Shown in pieces: positions 1 to 9,370 of a DNA stretch of 64,000 bases. The notes under the pieces are model-generated. The model saw only the letters and a list, made by a program, of their open reading frames with translations, did no database searches and was not told where the DNA came from. A program made the translations under genes and the position numbers. Each line of letters begins with the position of its first letter. Within the stretch, counting starts at the first letter, position 1. Origin of the DNA: Nocardiopsis sp. FIRDI 009 (GTDB lineage Bacteria > Actinomycetota > Actinomycetes > Streptosporangiales > Streptosporangiaceae); assembly GCF_003386285.1 (NCBI RefSeq), contig NZ_QPNC01000009.1, positions 1 to 64,000 of the forward strand, given 5' to 3'.

Positions 1-9
1 CGGCGCCTC

Positions 10-55
10 CCTCTTCGTCGCCCTCCACCACCCTCAACGGACGGCCTTCGGCCGC
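10..55 (+). repeat. Dispersed copy of the 54-bp malF repeat
   Basis: These 46 bases match the coding strand of the 54-bp unit repeated in malF (10975-11136) with one mismatch, at base 30. The core is an inverted repeat, GGCCTTCGGCC. Here it lies in the intergenic DNA just beyond the holA stop, and relative to the chromosome it runs in the opposite direction to the malF copies. The frame starting at base 21 would encode PSTTLNGRPSAAAP, almost the malF peptide, but I see no gene there. What lies left of the window is unknown. Confidence 0.75.
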
Positions 56-68
56 GGCGCCTCTGCCG

Positions 69-1031
69 TCAGCGGGTGCCGCGGGCCCGGGCGATCTCGA
101 TCACCGCCCGCTCCAGGGCGTACTCGGGATCGCGGCCCGCGCCCTTGATGAGCGCGTCGGTCTCGGCGACCACGCTCATGGCGCGGGTGATCCCCGCCGG
201 TGACCAGCCGCGGGCCTGCTGCCGCAGGGTGCGCATCTTCCACGGCGGCACCTTGGCCCGCTTGGCCAGCTCCGCCTCGCTCGTGCCCCGCTGCGGCTGG
301 GACGCCACGGCGATGCCGCGCACCGCGCCCGCGAGCGCGCTGTTGATCAGCACCGGGGCGGTGCCCACCGCCAGGGACCACCGCAGCTGCTCCAACGCCT
401 CCGGCAACCGGCCCTCGACGGCGCGGTCGGCGACCGAGAACCCGGACGCCTCGGCCTTCCCGGAGTGGTAGCGGGCCACGGCGGCGGCGTCCACCCGGCC
501 CTCGGTGTCGGCGATCAGCTGGGTGCACGCGGCGGCGATCTCCCGCAGCTCGGTGCCGACCGCGTCCACCAGTGCCTGCGCGGCGTCCGACGTGATCTGC
601 CGGCCGGCCGCGGAGAACTCGCCCTTGACGAACGCCACCCGCTCCGGGCCCTTCGTGGGCCCCTTGCAGTCCACCCTGTGGGCGCCCGCCTTCACCGCCG
701 TCTGGAGCAGCGCCTTGCCCTTGGCGCCTCCGGCGTGGGTGAGGACCAGGTGGACGTCGTCGGCCGGAGCCTTGAGGTAGTCCGTGACGGTCGCCGCCAG
801 ATCCTTGGTGAGGTCGTGTGCGGAGCGCAGCACCACCACGCGACGGTCACCGAACAGGGAGGGCGAGGTGACCTCGACGAGTGTGGACGGACCGACCTGG
901 GCGGGCATCAGATCGTGGACGTCCACGTCGGGGTCGGTCTCGCGGACCGCCGCGACCGCGGCGGCCACGGCTCGGTCGACGAGGAGCTCCTCGGTACCGA
1001 CGATCACGGTGACGGGTGCGGCTGCAGGCAT
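69..1031 (-). CDS. holA: DNA polymerase III subunit delta
   Basis: This is the delta subunit of the clamp loader, which opens the beta clamp and passes it to DNA during replication. The 320-residue protein opens with VTVIVGTEELLVDRAV, the usual HolA start, and has family segments such as SLFGDRRVVVLRSAHDL and, near the C-terminus, KVPPWKMRTLRQQARGW. The ATG at 1031 puts the domain at the N-terminus; a longer reading to 1082 would only add basic, unconserved residues. It follows comEC on the same strand after a 47-bp gap, the usual actinobacterial order comEA-comEC-holA. Gram-positive delta subunits are about 330-340 residues, so it is full length. Confidence 0.93.
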   Translation of the reverse strand: MPAAAPVTVIVGTEELLVDRAVAAAVAAVRETDPDVDVHDLMPAQVGPSTLVEVTSPSLFGDRRVVVLRSAHDLTKDLAATVTDYLKAPADDVHLVLTHAGGAKGKALLQTAVKAGAHRVDCKGPTKGPERVAFVKGEFSAAGRQITSDAAQALVDAVGTELREIAAACTQLIADTEGRVDAAAVARYHSGKAEASGFSVADRAVEGRLPEALEQLRWSLAVGTAPVLINSALAGAVRGIAVASQPQRGTSEAELAKRAKVPPWKMRTLRQQARGWSPAGITRAMSVVAETDALIKGAGRDPEYALERAVIEIARARGTR

Positions 1032-1078
1032 ACACCGAGGATGCCACGTTCCACCGACCGACCGGACGCGATCGGTGC

Positions 1079-3430
1079 TCACCGCCGCGGATCGGGACCG
1101 CGTACGACGGCCCGTACGGGGTCGGAGCCGGTGCCGCCCAGGACGGCGACGTCCCCGTCACGGTCGGTGCGCAGGTTGATCCGCCCGAGCCGCTCCAGCA
1201 GCGCCCACGTGTACGGGGACGGGTGCCCGTACGGGTTGTCCGCGCCGACCGACGTCACCGTCACCACCGGGTCGGTGGCCGCCAGGAAGTCCGGGTCCTG
1301 GGTCCCCGCACCGTGGTGCGGAGCGGTCAGGACGGTCACCGCGAGCAGGTCGGCCTCCGGGGCGGTGAGCAGCCTCGCCTGGGCCTCCTCCTCGATGTCC
1401 CCGGTCAGCAGCACCGACATCGCCGCTCCGTCGGCCCGCACCACGACTGACCCGTCGTTGACCGACCCGGTGTGGCCCGGCGGGGGCCACAGCACCCGCA
1501 GCAGCCAGGGGCCGACCCGGAAGGACCGGCCGCGTTCCCCCTCCCACAGGTCCACGTCCGCCTCCGCCAGCAGGCGTCCGGTCGCGGTGCCGTCGAACCC
1601 GGCCGGCGCCAGCGCCGCGTCGACCCGGCGGTGCCGCAGGACTCCCGGCGTCCCGTCCACGTGGTCGGCGTGGTCGTGGCTGAGGACGAGCAACGGAACC
1701 TCCCGCACCCCCAACCGGTCCAGGCAGTCGTCGACCACGGCGGGGTCCTCCCCGGTGTCGGCCACCACCGCCGCGCCGCCGCCCGCCGACAGCACGAACG
1801 CGTCCCCCTGCCCCACGTCGCAGGCGACCAGGGTCCAGCCCACCGGCGGCCACCCCCCGGGCACGCACCGCACCGCCAGGAACAGCAGCAGCACGGTGAC
1901 CACCACCGCCGCGACCACCCGCAGCACCCATCCCCGGGCCAGGACCAGGACGAGCAGGACGCAGGCCAGGAACAGGGCGCCCACCACGTCCGCCCGCCAC
2001 GGCAGCGCGCCGTACGGCACCCGGGCCCCCGTCCGCGCGACCCACGCGACCCACGCCACGCCCCACCCGGGCGGCTGCGCGGCGACCGCCGCCCCGACCG
2101 GCCAGAGCACGGACAGCACCGCGAGCACGAAGCCCGCGACGGTCACCGACGCGACGACCGGCGCCGCGAGCACGTTGGCGGGTACCGCCACCCACGCGAC
2201 CTCCCCCGACAACAGCACCAGTACCGGGGCGACCGCCACCTGGGCGGCCACGGCGACCGCGACGGCCTCGGCCAGTGGGTGCGGCATCCGCCGCGACCAC
2301 ACCCGGGTCCAGGACGGGACCAGCAGCAGGATGCCCGCCGTGGCCAGCACCGACAGGGCGAACCCGAAGGAGCCCGCCAGCCCCGGGGAGACGAACAGGA
2401 CGCCCACCACGGTGACGCTCAGCGCGCCCAGCGCCGCATGGGAGCGTCCGGTGGCCAGTGCCAACAGGGCGAGCGAACCCATGAAGGCTGCCCGGACCAC
2501 ACTGGGCTCCGGTCGGCACACCAGGACGAACAGCCAGATCATCAGTGCCCCGCCCGCCACCGAGCACCATCGGGGAGCCCGCAGCCACCGGGCGAGCCCG
2601 AGCACGAACCCCGTCAGGACCGCCAGGTTCGCGCCGGACACGGTCAGCAGATGGGTCATCCCGGTCGCCCGGAAGTCCTCGGCGGTCTCCTCGCGCAGGA
2701 GCGACACGTCCCCGACCACCAGAGCGGGAAGCAGTCCGCGTTCCGGCTGGGGGAGGGCGGAGGCGGCCTCGCGCAGACCCGCGCGCACCCGACCGGCCAG
2801 CGACTGCGGGCCACTCGGTTCCGTCACCCGCTCCGGCGGTCCCCGGACCAGGACGAGCGCCGAGGTGAGCGGGTCGTCCTCCGCCGGGAGGAACACACCC
2901 CGGGCGCGGAAGGACTGCCCCGGCAACAGGCCGCGCCATCGTGGGTCCGAGGCCAGCACCACCACCCGCGCCCGGGAGGCGCGCCTGTGCCCGTCGACGT
3001 GCACCCAGGTGGTGCGGGAGCCGACGACCCACTCCGCGCGTCCGGGTCGGGGCGTTCCCGCCCGGGCCCGCGGATCCTCCCGGACGGTCGCTTCGAACTC
3101 GGCCTCCCGCTCCCGGGCGGCCGCCCGCGCCGCCGCGCTGCCCGCCTCCCGCGCCACGTGGGCGCCGGTCACCGCCGCCACCGTCGCAGCGCAGACCAGG
3201 GCGGCCACGACGGTGAGGGCCACGACCCGCCCCGAAGTCCGCGTCCACACGTACACCCCCGCCGCGACGCACCCGCAGACCACCGCGAGGCTCCACGCCA
3301 CCCGTGGCGGCACCGACAGCGCGCCCAGGGCGGTGATCCACGCCGTGGCCGCCGGGAGGAGCAGCCGTGGGTCGGGCGGGTTCCGCAGGCCGAGGGCGTC
3401 CGTTCCGAGCCATGTCGCCACCGCGCTCAC
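1079..3430 (-). CDS. comEC: ComEC/Rec2-family DNA uptake channel protein
   Basis: A 783-residue polytopic membrane protein with the ComEC layout. Several N-terminal hydrophobic helices flank a soluble stretch, then comes the Competence domain (MTHLLTVSGANLAVLTGFV) with many membrane segments. The C-terminus is a metallo-beta-lactamase-like domain with DVGQGDA and the metal motif SHDHADHVDG. In the family the channel passes single-stranded DNA across the membrane. The start is GTG 3430, which overlaps the comEA stop (GTGA), so the two are translationally coupled. An open frame continues upstream into comEA but there encodes only low-complexity shadow sequence. Natural competence is not established for most actinomycetes that carry this pair. 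Confidence 0.93.
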   Translation of the reverse strand: MSAVATWLGTDALGLRNPPDPRLLLPAATAWITALGALSVPPRVAWSLAVVCGCVAAGVYVWTRTSGRVVALTVVAALVCAATVAAVTGAHVAREAGSAAARAAAREREAEFEATVREDPRARAGTPRPGRAEWVVGSRTTWVHVDGHRRASRARVVVLASDPRWRGLLPGQSFRARGVFLPAEDDPLTSALVLVRGPPERVTEPSGPQSLAGRVRAGLREAASALPQPERGLLPALVVGDVSLLREETAEDFRATGMTHLLTVSGANLAVLTGFVLGLARWLRAPRWCSVAGGALMIWLFVLVCRPEPSVVRAAFMGSLALLALATGRSHAALGALSVTVVGVLFVSPGLAGSFGFALSVLATAGILLLVPSWTRVWSRRMPHPLAEAVAVAVAAQVAVAPVLVLLSGEVAWVAVPANVLAAPVVASVTVAGFVLAVLSVLWPVGAAVAAQPPGWGVAWVAWVARTGARVPYGALPWRADVVGALFLACVLLVLVLARGWVLRVVAAVVVTVLLLFLAVRCVPGGWPPVGWTLVACDVGQGDAFVLSAGGGAAVVADTGEDPAVVDDCLDRLGVREVPLLVLSHDHADHVDGTPGVLRHRRVDAALAPAGFDGTATGRLLAEADVDLWEGERGRSFRVGPWLLRVLWPPPGHTGSVNDGSVVVRADGAAMSVLLTGDIEEEAQARLLTAPEADLLAVTVLTAPHHGAGTQDPDFLAATDPVVTVTSVGADNPYGHPSPYTWALLERLGRINLRTDRDGDVAVLGGTGSDPVRAVVRGPDPRR

Positions 3431-4626
3431 CCCACCGTCACGTGCGGTCGGAGGGTCTCCAGCGTCCGGTCCCCGATGCCGTTCACCTCGACCAGCGCGT
3501 CGACGCTGGCGAAGGGACCGTGGGTCTCCCGGTGGGCGACGATCTCGGCGGCGATGACCTCGCCGACCCGGGGAAGCCGGGTCAACGCGGTGACGTCGGC
3601 CCGGTTGATGTTCACCGGCCCTCCGGCCCCCGCGGCCTCGCCCGCGCCCCCGGCAGCCGGGACGCCCACCAGGACCTGTTCGCCGTCGACCAGAGGGCGG
3701 GCGAGGTTGAGGGTGTCCAGGTCGGTGTCCGGGAGGGCACCGCCCGCCCGCGCCACGGCGTCGGCCACCCGGGAACCCGCGGGCACCGTGTACAGCCCGG
3801 GCTCGGCGACCTTCCCACCCACGTGGACGACGAGGTCCTCCGGCGGGGCGGCGGCGCCCGTGCCGTCCCTCCCGTCCGCACCCCCGGTCTCCGTCCCGGA
3901 CGCGGCGGCCGCCGCGGTTCCTCCGGCGGGGGAGGCCGCGGCGACCGCCTCCGCCGTCACCTCCTCGGGCCGGTCGCGCAGGGCGAGCAGGGCGGCTCCC
4001 ACGGCGATCAGACCCAGGACGGTCAGGGCGAGCACGGCACGCCGCGACGGAGCGGCTCCGGCCGGCCACCGCTCGACGATCCGGGCCAGGAGCGACCCGG
4101 GCGGTTCGGGGCGGATCTCCTCGTACCCCGACGGCGGGCGGGCGGTCCGGTCCCGCCGCTCGGCCTCCGCGCCCCGGGTCCCCTCGGCGGACCGCTCCGC
4201 TCCGAGGCCCGCGGCGTCCGACCGCCACGCGGCCTCCGGAGCCCACGGCGACGCCTCGGGGGACGGTGACGTGACCGGAGGGTCCCCCGTACGGCCGGTC
4301 GGGGCGTCCGTGCCGCTGAGCGGAGCGCCCGCGTCCCCGGCCGGGGCGTTCGGGCCTGCTCCGGTCTCCGTGTCCCGATCCGCCTCCGGCGCCGCCACCG
4401 CGTAGGGGGCGCTGGGGATCGCGGGCGCGTCCGGTGGCGACGGTTCGGCCCCCTCGGCGGGCGGGCACGGCGCGGGGGCGTACGACCCGTCCGGGACGGG
4501 GGCGGACGGAGTCGGGTCGGGCGGCCACGGCCCGGTGCCGGGAACGGCGCCCGGGGCGAGCGCACGGAGCCGCTCACGGGGGTCGGGGACGGAGGAACGG
4601 CGTCGGACACGGCGCTGAAGGCTCAT
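3427..4626 (-). CDS. comEA: ComEA-like helix-hairpin-helix DNA-binding protein
   Basis: This 399-residue protein has a disordered Pro/Ala/Asp-rich N-terminus (about 1-190), one membrane helix at 197-216, a SLBB domain at about 265-322 (VVHVGGKVAEPGLYTVPAG), and a C-terminal double helix-hairpin-helix at 338-399 (VNINRADVTALTRLPRVG, VNGIGDRTLETL). The HhH part binds DNA outside the membrane and hands it to ComEC. It is longer than Bacillus ComEA because of the N-terminal cytoplasmic extension, which is common in actinobacteria. Its TGA overlaps the comEC GTG start. It is followed upstream by rpsT on the same strand, separated by a strong hairpin at 4782-4815. Confidence 0.92.
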   Translation of the reverse strand: MSLQRRVRRRSSVPDPRERLRALAPGAVPGTGPWPPDPTPSAPVPDGSYAPAPCPPAEGAEPSPPDAPAIPSAPYAVAAPEADRDTETGAGPNAPAGDAGAPLSGTDAPTGRTGDPPVTSPSPEASPWAPEAAWRSDAAGLGAERSAEGTRGAEAERRDRTARPPSGYEEIRPEPPGSLLARIVERWPAGAAPSRRAVLALTVLGLIAVGAALLALRDRPEEVTAEAVAAASPAGGTAAAAASGTETGGADGRDGTGAAAPPEDLVVHVGGKVAEPGLYTVPAGSRVADAVARAGGALPDTDLDTLNLARPLVDGEQVLVGVPAAGGAGEAAGAGGPVNINRADVTALTRLPRVGEVIAAEIVAHRETHGPFASVDALVEVNGIGDRTLETLRPHVTVG

Positions 4627-4781
4627 GCCGTCAACGCTAGGAAGGACGCCTACACGGTGTCAGCGCCCGATTTCCATCTGTGGATAACTCGGCCTCCCGG
4701 TCGGGAACGGCCCTCCCGGGGCCGAGCGTTCCTCCGGCCGACGGTCGTGAGGGGGCGACGACCGCCCCCGGGAACGACGAA

Positions 4782-4815
4782 GGGCCCGGTCCGGCGTGCA
4801 CGCCGGACCGGGCCC
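4782..4815 (-). terminator. Terminator hairpin after rpsT
   Basis: A perfect 34-bp palindrome: the left half GGGCCCGGTCCGGCGTG is followed directly by its reverse complement. It lies 13 bases past the rpsT stop. There is no U tract, as is usual in high-GC actinomycetes. Confidence 0.8.
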
Positions 4816-4828
4816 CGCCCGTCAGGGT

Positions 4829-5104
4829 TCAGCCCTGGGCGGACTGAAGCTGGTGCAGGCGCTTGGCGATCGCGCTCTTGCGGTTCGCGGCCTGGTTCTT
4901 GTGGATGACGCCCTTGCTGTGCGCCTTGTCCAGCGCACGCGCGGCGGCGCGCTGGGCGACGACGGCCTGCTCGACGTTGCCGGCCTCGGCGGCCTCACGG
5001 AACCTGCGGATGGCCGTCTTCAGCGAAGAGCGCACCGCCTGGTTGCGGACACGAGCCTTCTCGTTCTGCCGAATGCGCTTCTTCTGCGACTTGATGTTCG
5101 CCAT
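4829..5104 (-). CDS. rpsT: 30S ribosomal protein S20
   Basis: A 91-residue, Lys/Arg-rich helical protein that binds 16S rRNA early in 30S assembly. It has the family opening [20 protein letters not shown] and the C-terminal [15 protein letters not shown]. Length and start are standard. It is a single-gene unit closed by the palindrome at 4782-4815. The 232 bases upstream, to the next gene, hold its promoter region and nothing else I can recognise. Confidence 0.98.
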   Translation of the reverse strand: MANIKSQKKRIRQNEKARVRNQAVRSSLKTAIRRFREAAEAGNVEQAVVAQRAAARALDKAHSKGVIHKNQAANRKSAIAKRLHQLQSAQG

Positions 5105-5336
5105 GCGAAAACGTGCTCCAGTTAATCTTGATCATCGCGCCGGACCGACCAGCGGCTCAGCTCGTGGGCAGCCGTACCACGAGCGGCCAGCGTGGGCGCC
5201 GACACAGGGTGTGAGTCCTCAGGGCTCTCATTCGAGCGCGGAGGTCCGAGACACGGACTTCCAGTATGCCGTATACGCGCACCACTTCGTGCATCCTCCG
5301 CGCGGCCCCGTCCCCGGGCGGAACGTTCCGCCCTCC

Positions 5337-6311
5337 TCACGAGAGCAACCACCCCGCCGTGTAGGCCGTCAGGTCCTCCCGGTCCGCCTCGTCCGCCACG
5401 TACAGCGCCACCCCCAGGGTCATCCCCTCCGGCGGCTCCACGCGCGTCATCCCCAGGCGGATCCCGGTGAGCGCGGTCGCGACCGACTCGGTGTCCTCGA
5501 CCGGCCCCCACTTCCCGCTCGTGTGGGTCGGCAGCCCGAACCGGACCGCCACCTCGCCCCGGTCCGCGAGCGCCGCCACCCCCTCGGTCACCTGACGCAC
5601 CATGAACCCCCCGTACAGGACGTCCATGGGCATGCCCGCGCCCACACCGGGGAGGACGACCTCGTCCGCGTCCTCGGTCACCCGGTCCAGGTACCCCGCC
5701 GACCAGTACTTCTCCTCGCCCCCGGCCACGAACGACGGCACACGTCCGCCCGGCACCAGTTCGACGTGCTGGGCCTGGACCGAGAAGACCGCGTCCTCGC
5801 CCAACTCCTCCCGCACCATGCCCATCAGTTCCGGTACCGAGGGGTCGTTGACGGTCACGGGCCGGATCTCCAGGTGCAGACCGGCGAAACCGTCCGCGGC
5901 CACCTCGGCGGCCCCGACCGCCAGCGCCGCCCGGGCCTCCTCGTCGAACCGGTCCCGGATCAGCGAGGAGCCCTCCGTCACGTGTCGCAGCCACGCCAGC
6001 GCCCGTACGTCCGGGTACTCGGCCGCCAGCCACGACAGCAGGTCCCCGGTGCCGGGCTCGCGTTCGACACCCCCGTCGGCGCCGACGGCGCCCGCGTACA
6101 CGTACAGGGTGTCCACACCGCCGGTCGCCAGCAGGGCGTCCAACGCGTCCGTGTCCTCCCACGAGCCCACCCAGGCCGCGTCGGCGCCCTGAGAGGACGC
6201 CCACGGAGCGGGCTCCCCGGTGAACTGGTATCCCAGGAGCGCCGCGCTCCCCACCAGAACCACCGCGACGGCCGCCAGCCCGGCCAGTACCCGTGTCAGA
6301 AGCCACCTCAA
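5337..6311 (-). CDS. Secreted or membrane-anchored protein of unknown function
   Basis: I do not recognise the family. The 324-residue product starts with a basic, hydrophobic segment (MRWLLTRVLAGLAAVAVVLV) that is a signal peptide or anchor. The rest is an acidic soluble domain with alternating strands and helices. Segments such as VDTLYVYAGAVG, AGLHLEIRPV, VFSVQAQHVELVPG and MTLGVALYVADEA look like successive strands of a TIM-barrel hydrolase-like fold, but I see no clear catalytic motif. The chosen start is TTG 6311, behind GGGAGG 10 bases upstream and just before the hydrophobic helix; upstream codons add unrelated residues. It is divergent from lepA. Real gene very likely; function unknown. 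Confidence 0.75.
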   Translation of the reverse strand: MRWLLTRVLAGLAAVAVVLVGSAALLGYQFTGEPAPWASSQGADAAWVGSWEDTDALDALLATGGVDTLYVYAGAVGADGGVEREPGTGDLLSWLAAEYPDVRALAWLRHVTEGSSLIRDRFDEEARAALAVGAAEVAADGFAGLHLEIRPVTVNDPSVPELMGMVREELGEDAVFSVQAQHVELVPGGRVPSFVAGGEEKYWSAGYLDRVTEDADEVVLPGVGAGMPMDVLYGGFMVRQVTEGVAALADRGEVAVRFGLPTHTSGKWGPVEDTESVATALTGIRLGMTRVEPPEGMTLGVALYVADEADREDLTAYTAGWLLS

Positions 6312-6563
6312 CGGACCGTTTCCTCCCGGTTCTCGCCCCCGCGCGCTCGGCGCGCCTCCCGACGGCCCGTTCCCGGCCCCACGTCGCATAATCTGGACAC
6401 CAGTCCCGAACCCGCGGCCCATACTGCCGTACGGGCCGCGGCCGTCCACGGAGATGACGACCCCGTCCCCGTGGGATGATGGACGACGCCGTCGGACCGA
6501 GCCGCGGCGGGGCGGAGCCCACGGCCCGCCCGGGACCCGGACCCAACCTGTGAACGGAGCACG

Positions 6564-8402
<1,839 letters not shown>

Positions 8403-8409
8403 GGGGTCC

Positions 8410-8449
8410 CCGGTCCGTGCGTTCCGCCTCGCGCCGACGCACGGACCGG
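8410..8449. terminator. Bidirectional terminator between lepA and malG
   Basis: A 13-bp perfect stem, CCGGTCCGTGCGT with its complement ending at 8449, and a 14-base loop. It lies between two convergent genes, so it can serve both. Confidence 0.8.
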
Positions 8450-8464
8450 ACCCCGGCCTGGTCC

Positions 8465-9370
8465 TCAGCCCTTGACCGCTCCTGAGGTCAGGCCCTCGGT
8501 GATGAACCGCTGGAGGAACCAGAACACCGCCAGCGTCGGCAGGGACAGCATGATCGCGCCCACGGCGAACATCCCGAAGTTGGCGTTGCGCTGCGAGGCG
8601 ACCAGTTGGTACAGCCCCAGCCCGAGCGTCTTGGCGTCCGTGTCGCGCAGGAACACGCTCGCCATCAGGAACTCGTTGATGGTGGCGATGAACACCAGCA
8701 GCGCCACGATCGCCAGGACCGGAGTGACCAGCGGGAGCATGATCCGGAAGAACACCTGCGCGTGTGTGGCCCCGTCCATCTGGGCGGACTCGTCCAGCTC
8801 CTTGGGGACGGTGTCGAAGAACCCCTTCATCAGCCACGTGTTGATGCTGAGCGCGCCGCCGAGGTACACGAGCAGCAGCCCCCACCGGGTGTCGAACCCG
8901 ATCGCGGGATAGTACTCGCCGAGGGTGGAGAACATCAGGTAGATCGCGACGATCGCCAGGAACTGCGGGAACATCTGGATCACCAGGAGCCCGATCAGCC
9001 CCACCCGGCGCCCCTTGAACCGCATCCGGCTGAACGCGTACGCCGCCAGCGCCGACAACAGCACCGTCACCGCCGCGTTGGTGAGCGCGAAGAACAGCGA
9101 GTTCGCGTACCACGTGGTGAACGGGGTGTTCTGGAACAGATCCCGCGCGTTGCCCAGACTCGCCCCCGTCGGCCACAGCTCCGCGCTGCTCAGCGTCCCC
9201 ACCGGGTTGAGCGCGGCCGACACCACGAACAGCACGGGGAAGAGCGCGAAGCCCGCGACCAGCCACATGACCGCGTGCCGCCAGCCCAGCCGGGCGGCCC
9301 ACAGCGCGAAGCCGGCCGCCGCGGTGCGGCGGTGGCGGGTCGGCGCCGTGACTCCGGTGCTCGCCGTCAT
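8465..9370 (-). CDS. malG: Maltooligosaccharide ABC transporter permease MalG
   Basis: This is the inner-membrane permease partner of MalF, 301 residues with six predicted helices (for example VMWLVAGFALFPVLFVVSAAL). The EAA loop, DESAQMDGATHAQVFFRIMLP, which docks the ATPase, is near residue 200, and the C-terminus GLTSGAVKG is typical. ATG 9370 overlaps the malF TGA (ATGA). It is last in the malE-malF-malG operon. No ATPase gene follows; in Streptomyces the shared ATPase MsiK, encoded elsewhere, serves such systems, which is the likely solution here too. Confidence 0.93.
   Translation of the reverse strand: MTASTGVTAPTRHRRTAAAGFALWAARLGWRHAVMWLVAGFALFPVLFVVSAALNPVGTLSSAELWPTGASLGNARDLFQNTPFTTWYANSLFFALTNAAVTVLLSALAAYAFSRMRFKGRRVGLIGLLVIQMFPQFLAIVAIYLMFSTLGEYYPAIGFDTRWGLLLVYLGGALSINTWLMKGFFDTVPKELDESAQMDGATHAQVFFRIMLPLVTPVLAIVALLVFIATINEFLMASVFLRDTDAKTLGLGLYQLVASQRNANFGMFAVGAIMLSLPTLAVFWFLQRFITEGLTSGAVKG

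Noticed and set aside
465..4405. Very long plus-strand open frames over comEC and comEA
   Set aside because: They are high-GC shadows: the minus strand encodes clear ComEC and ComEA domains, while the plus-strand products are Arg/Pro/Gly-rich and match nothing.
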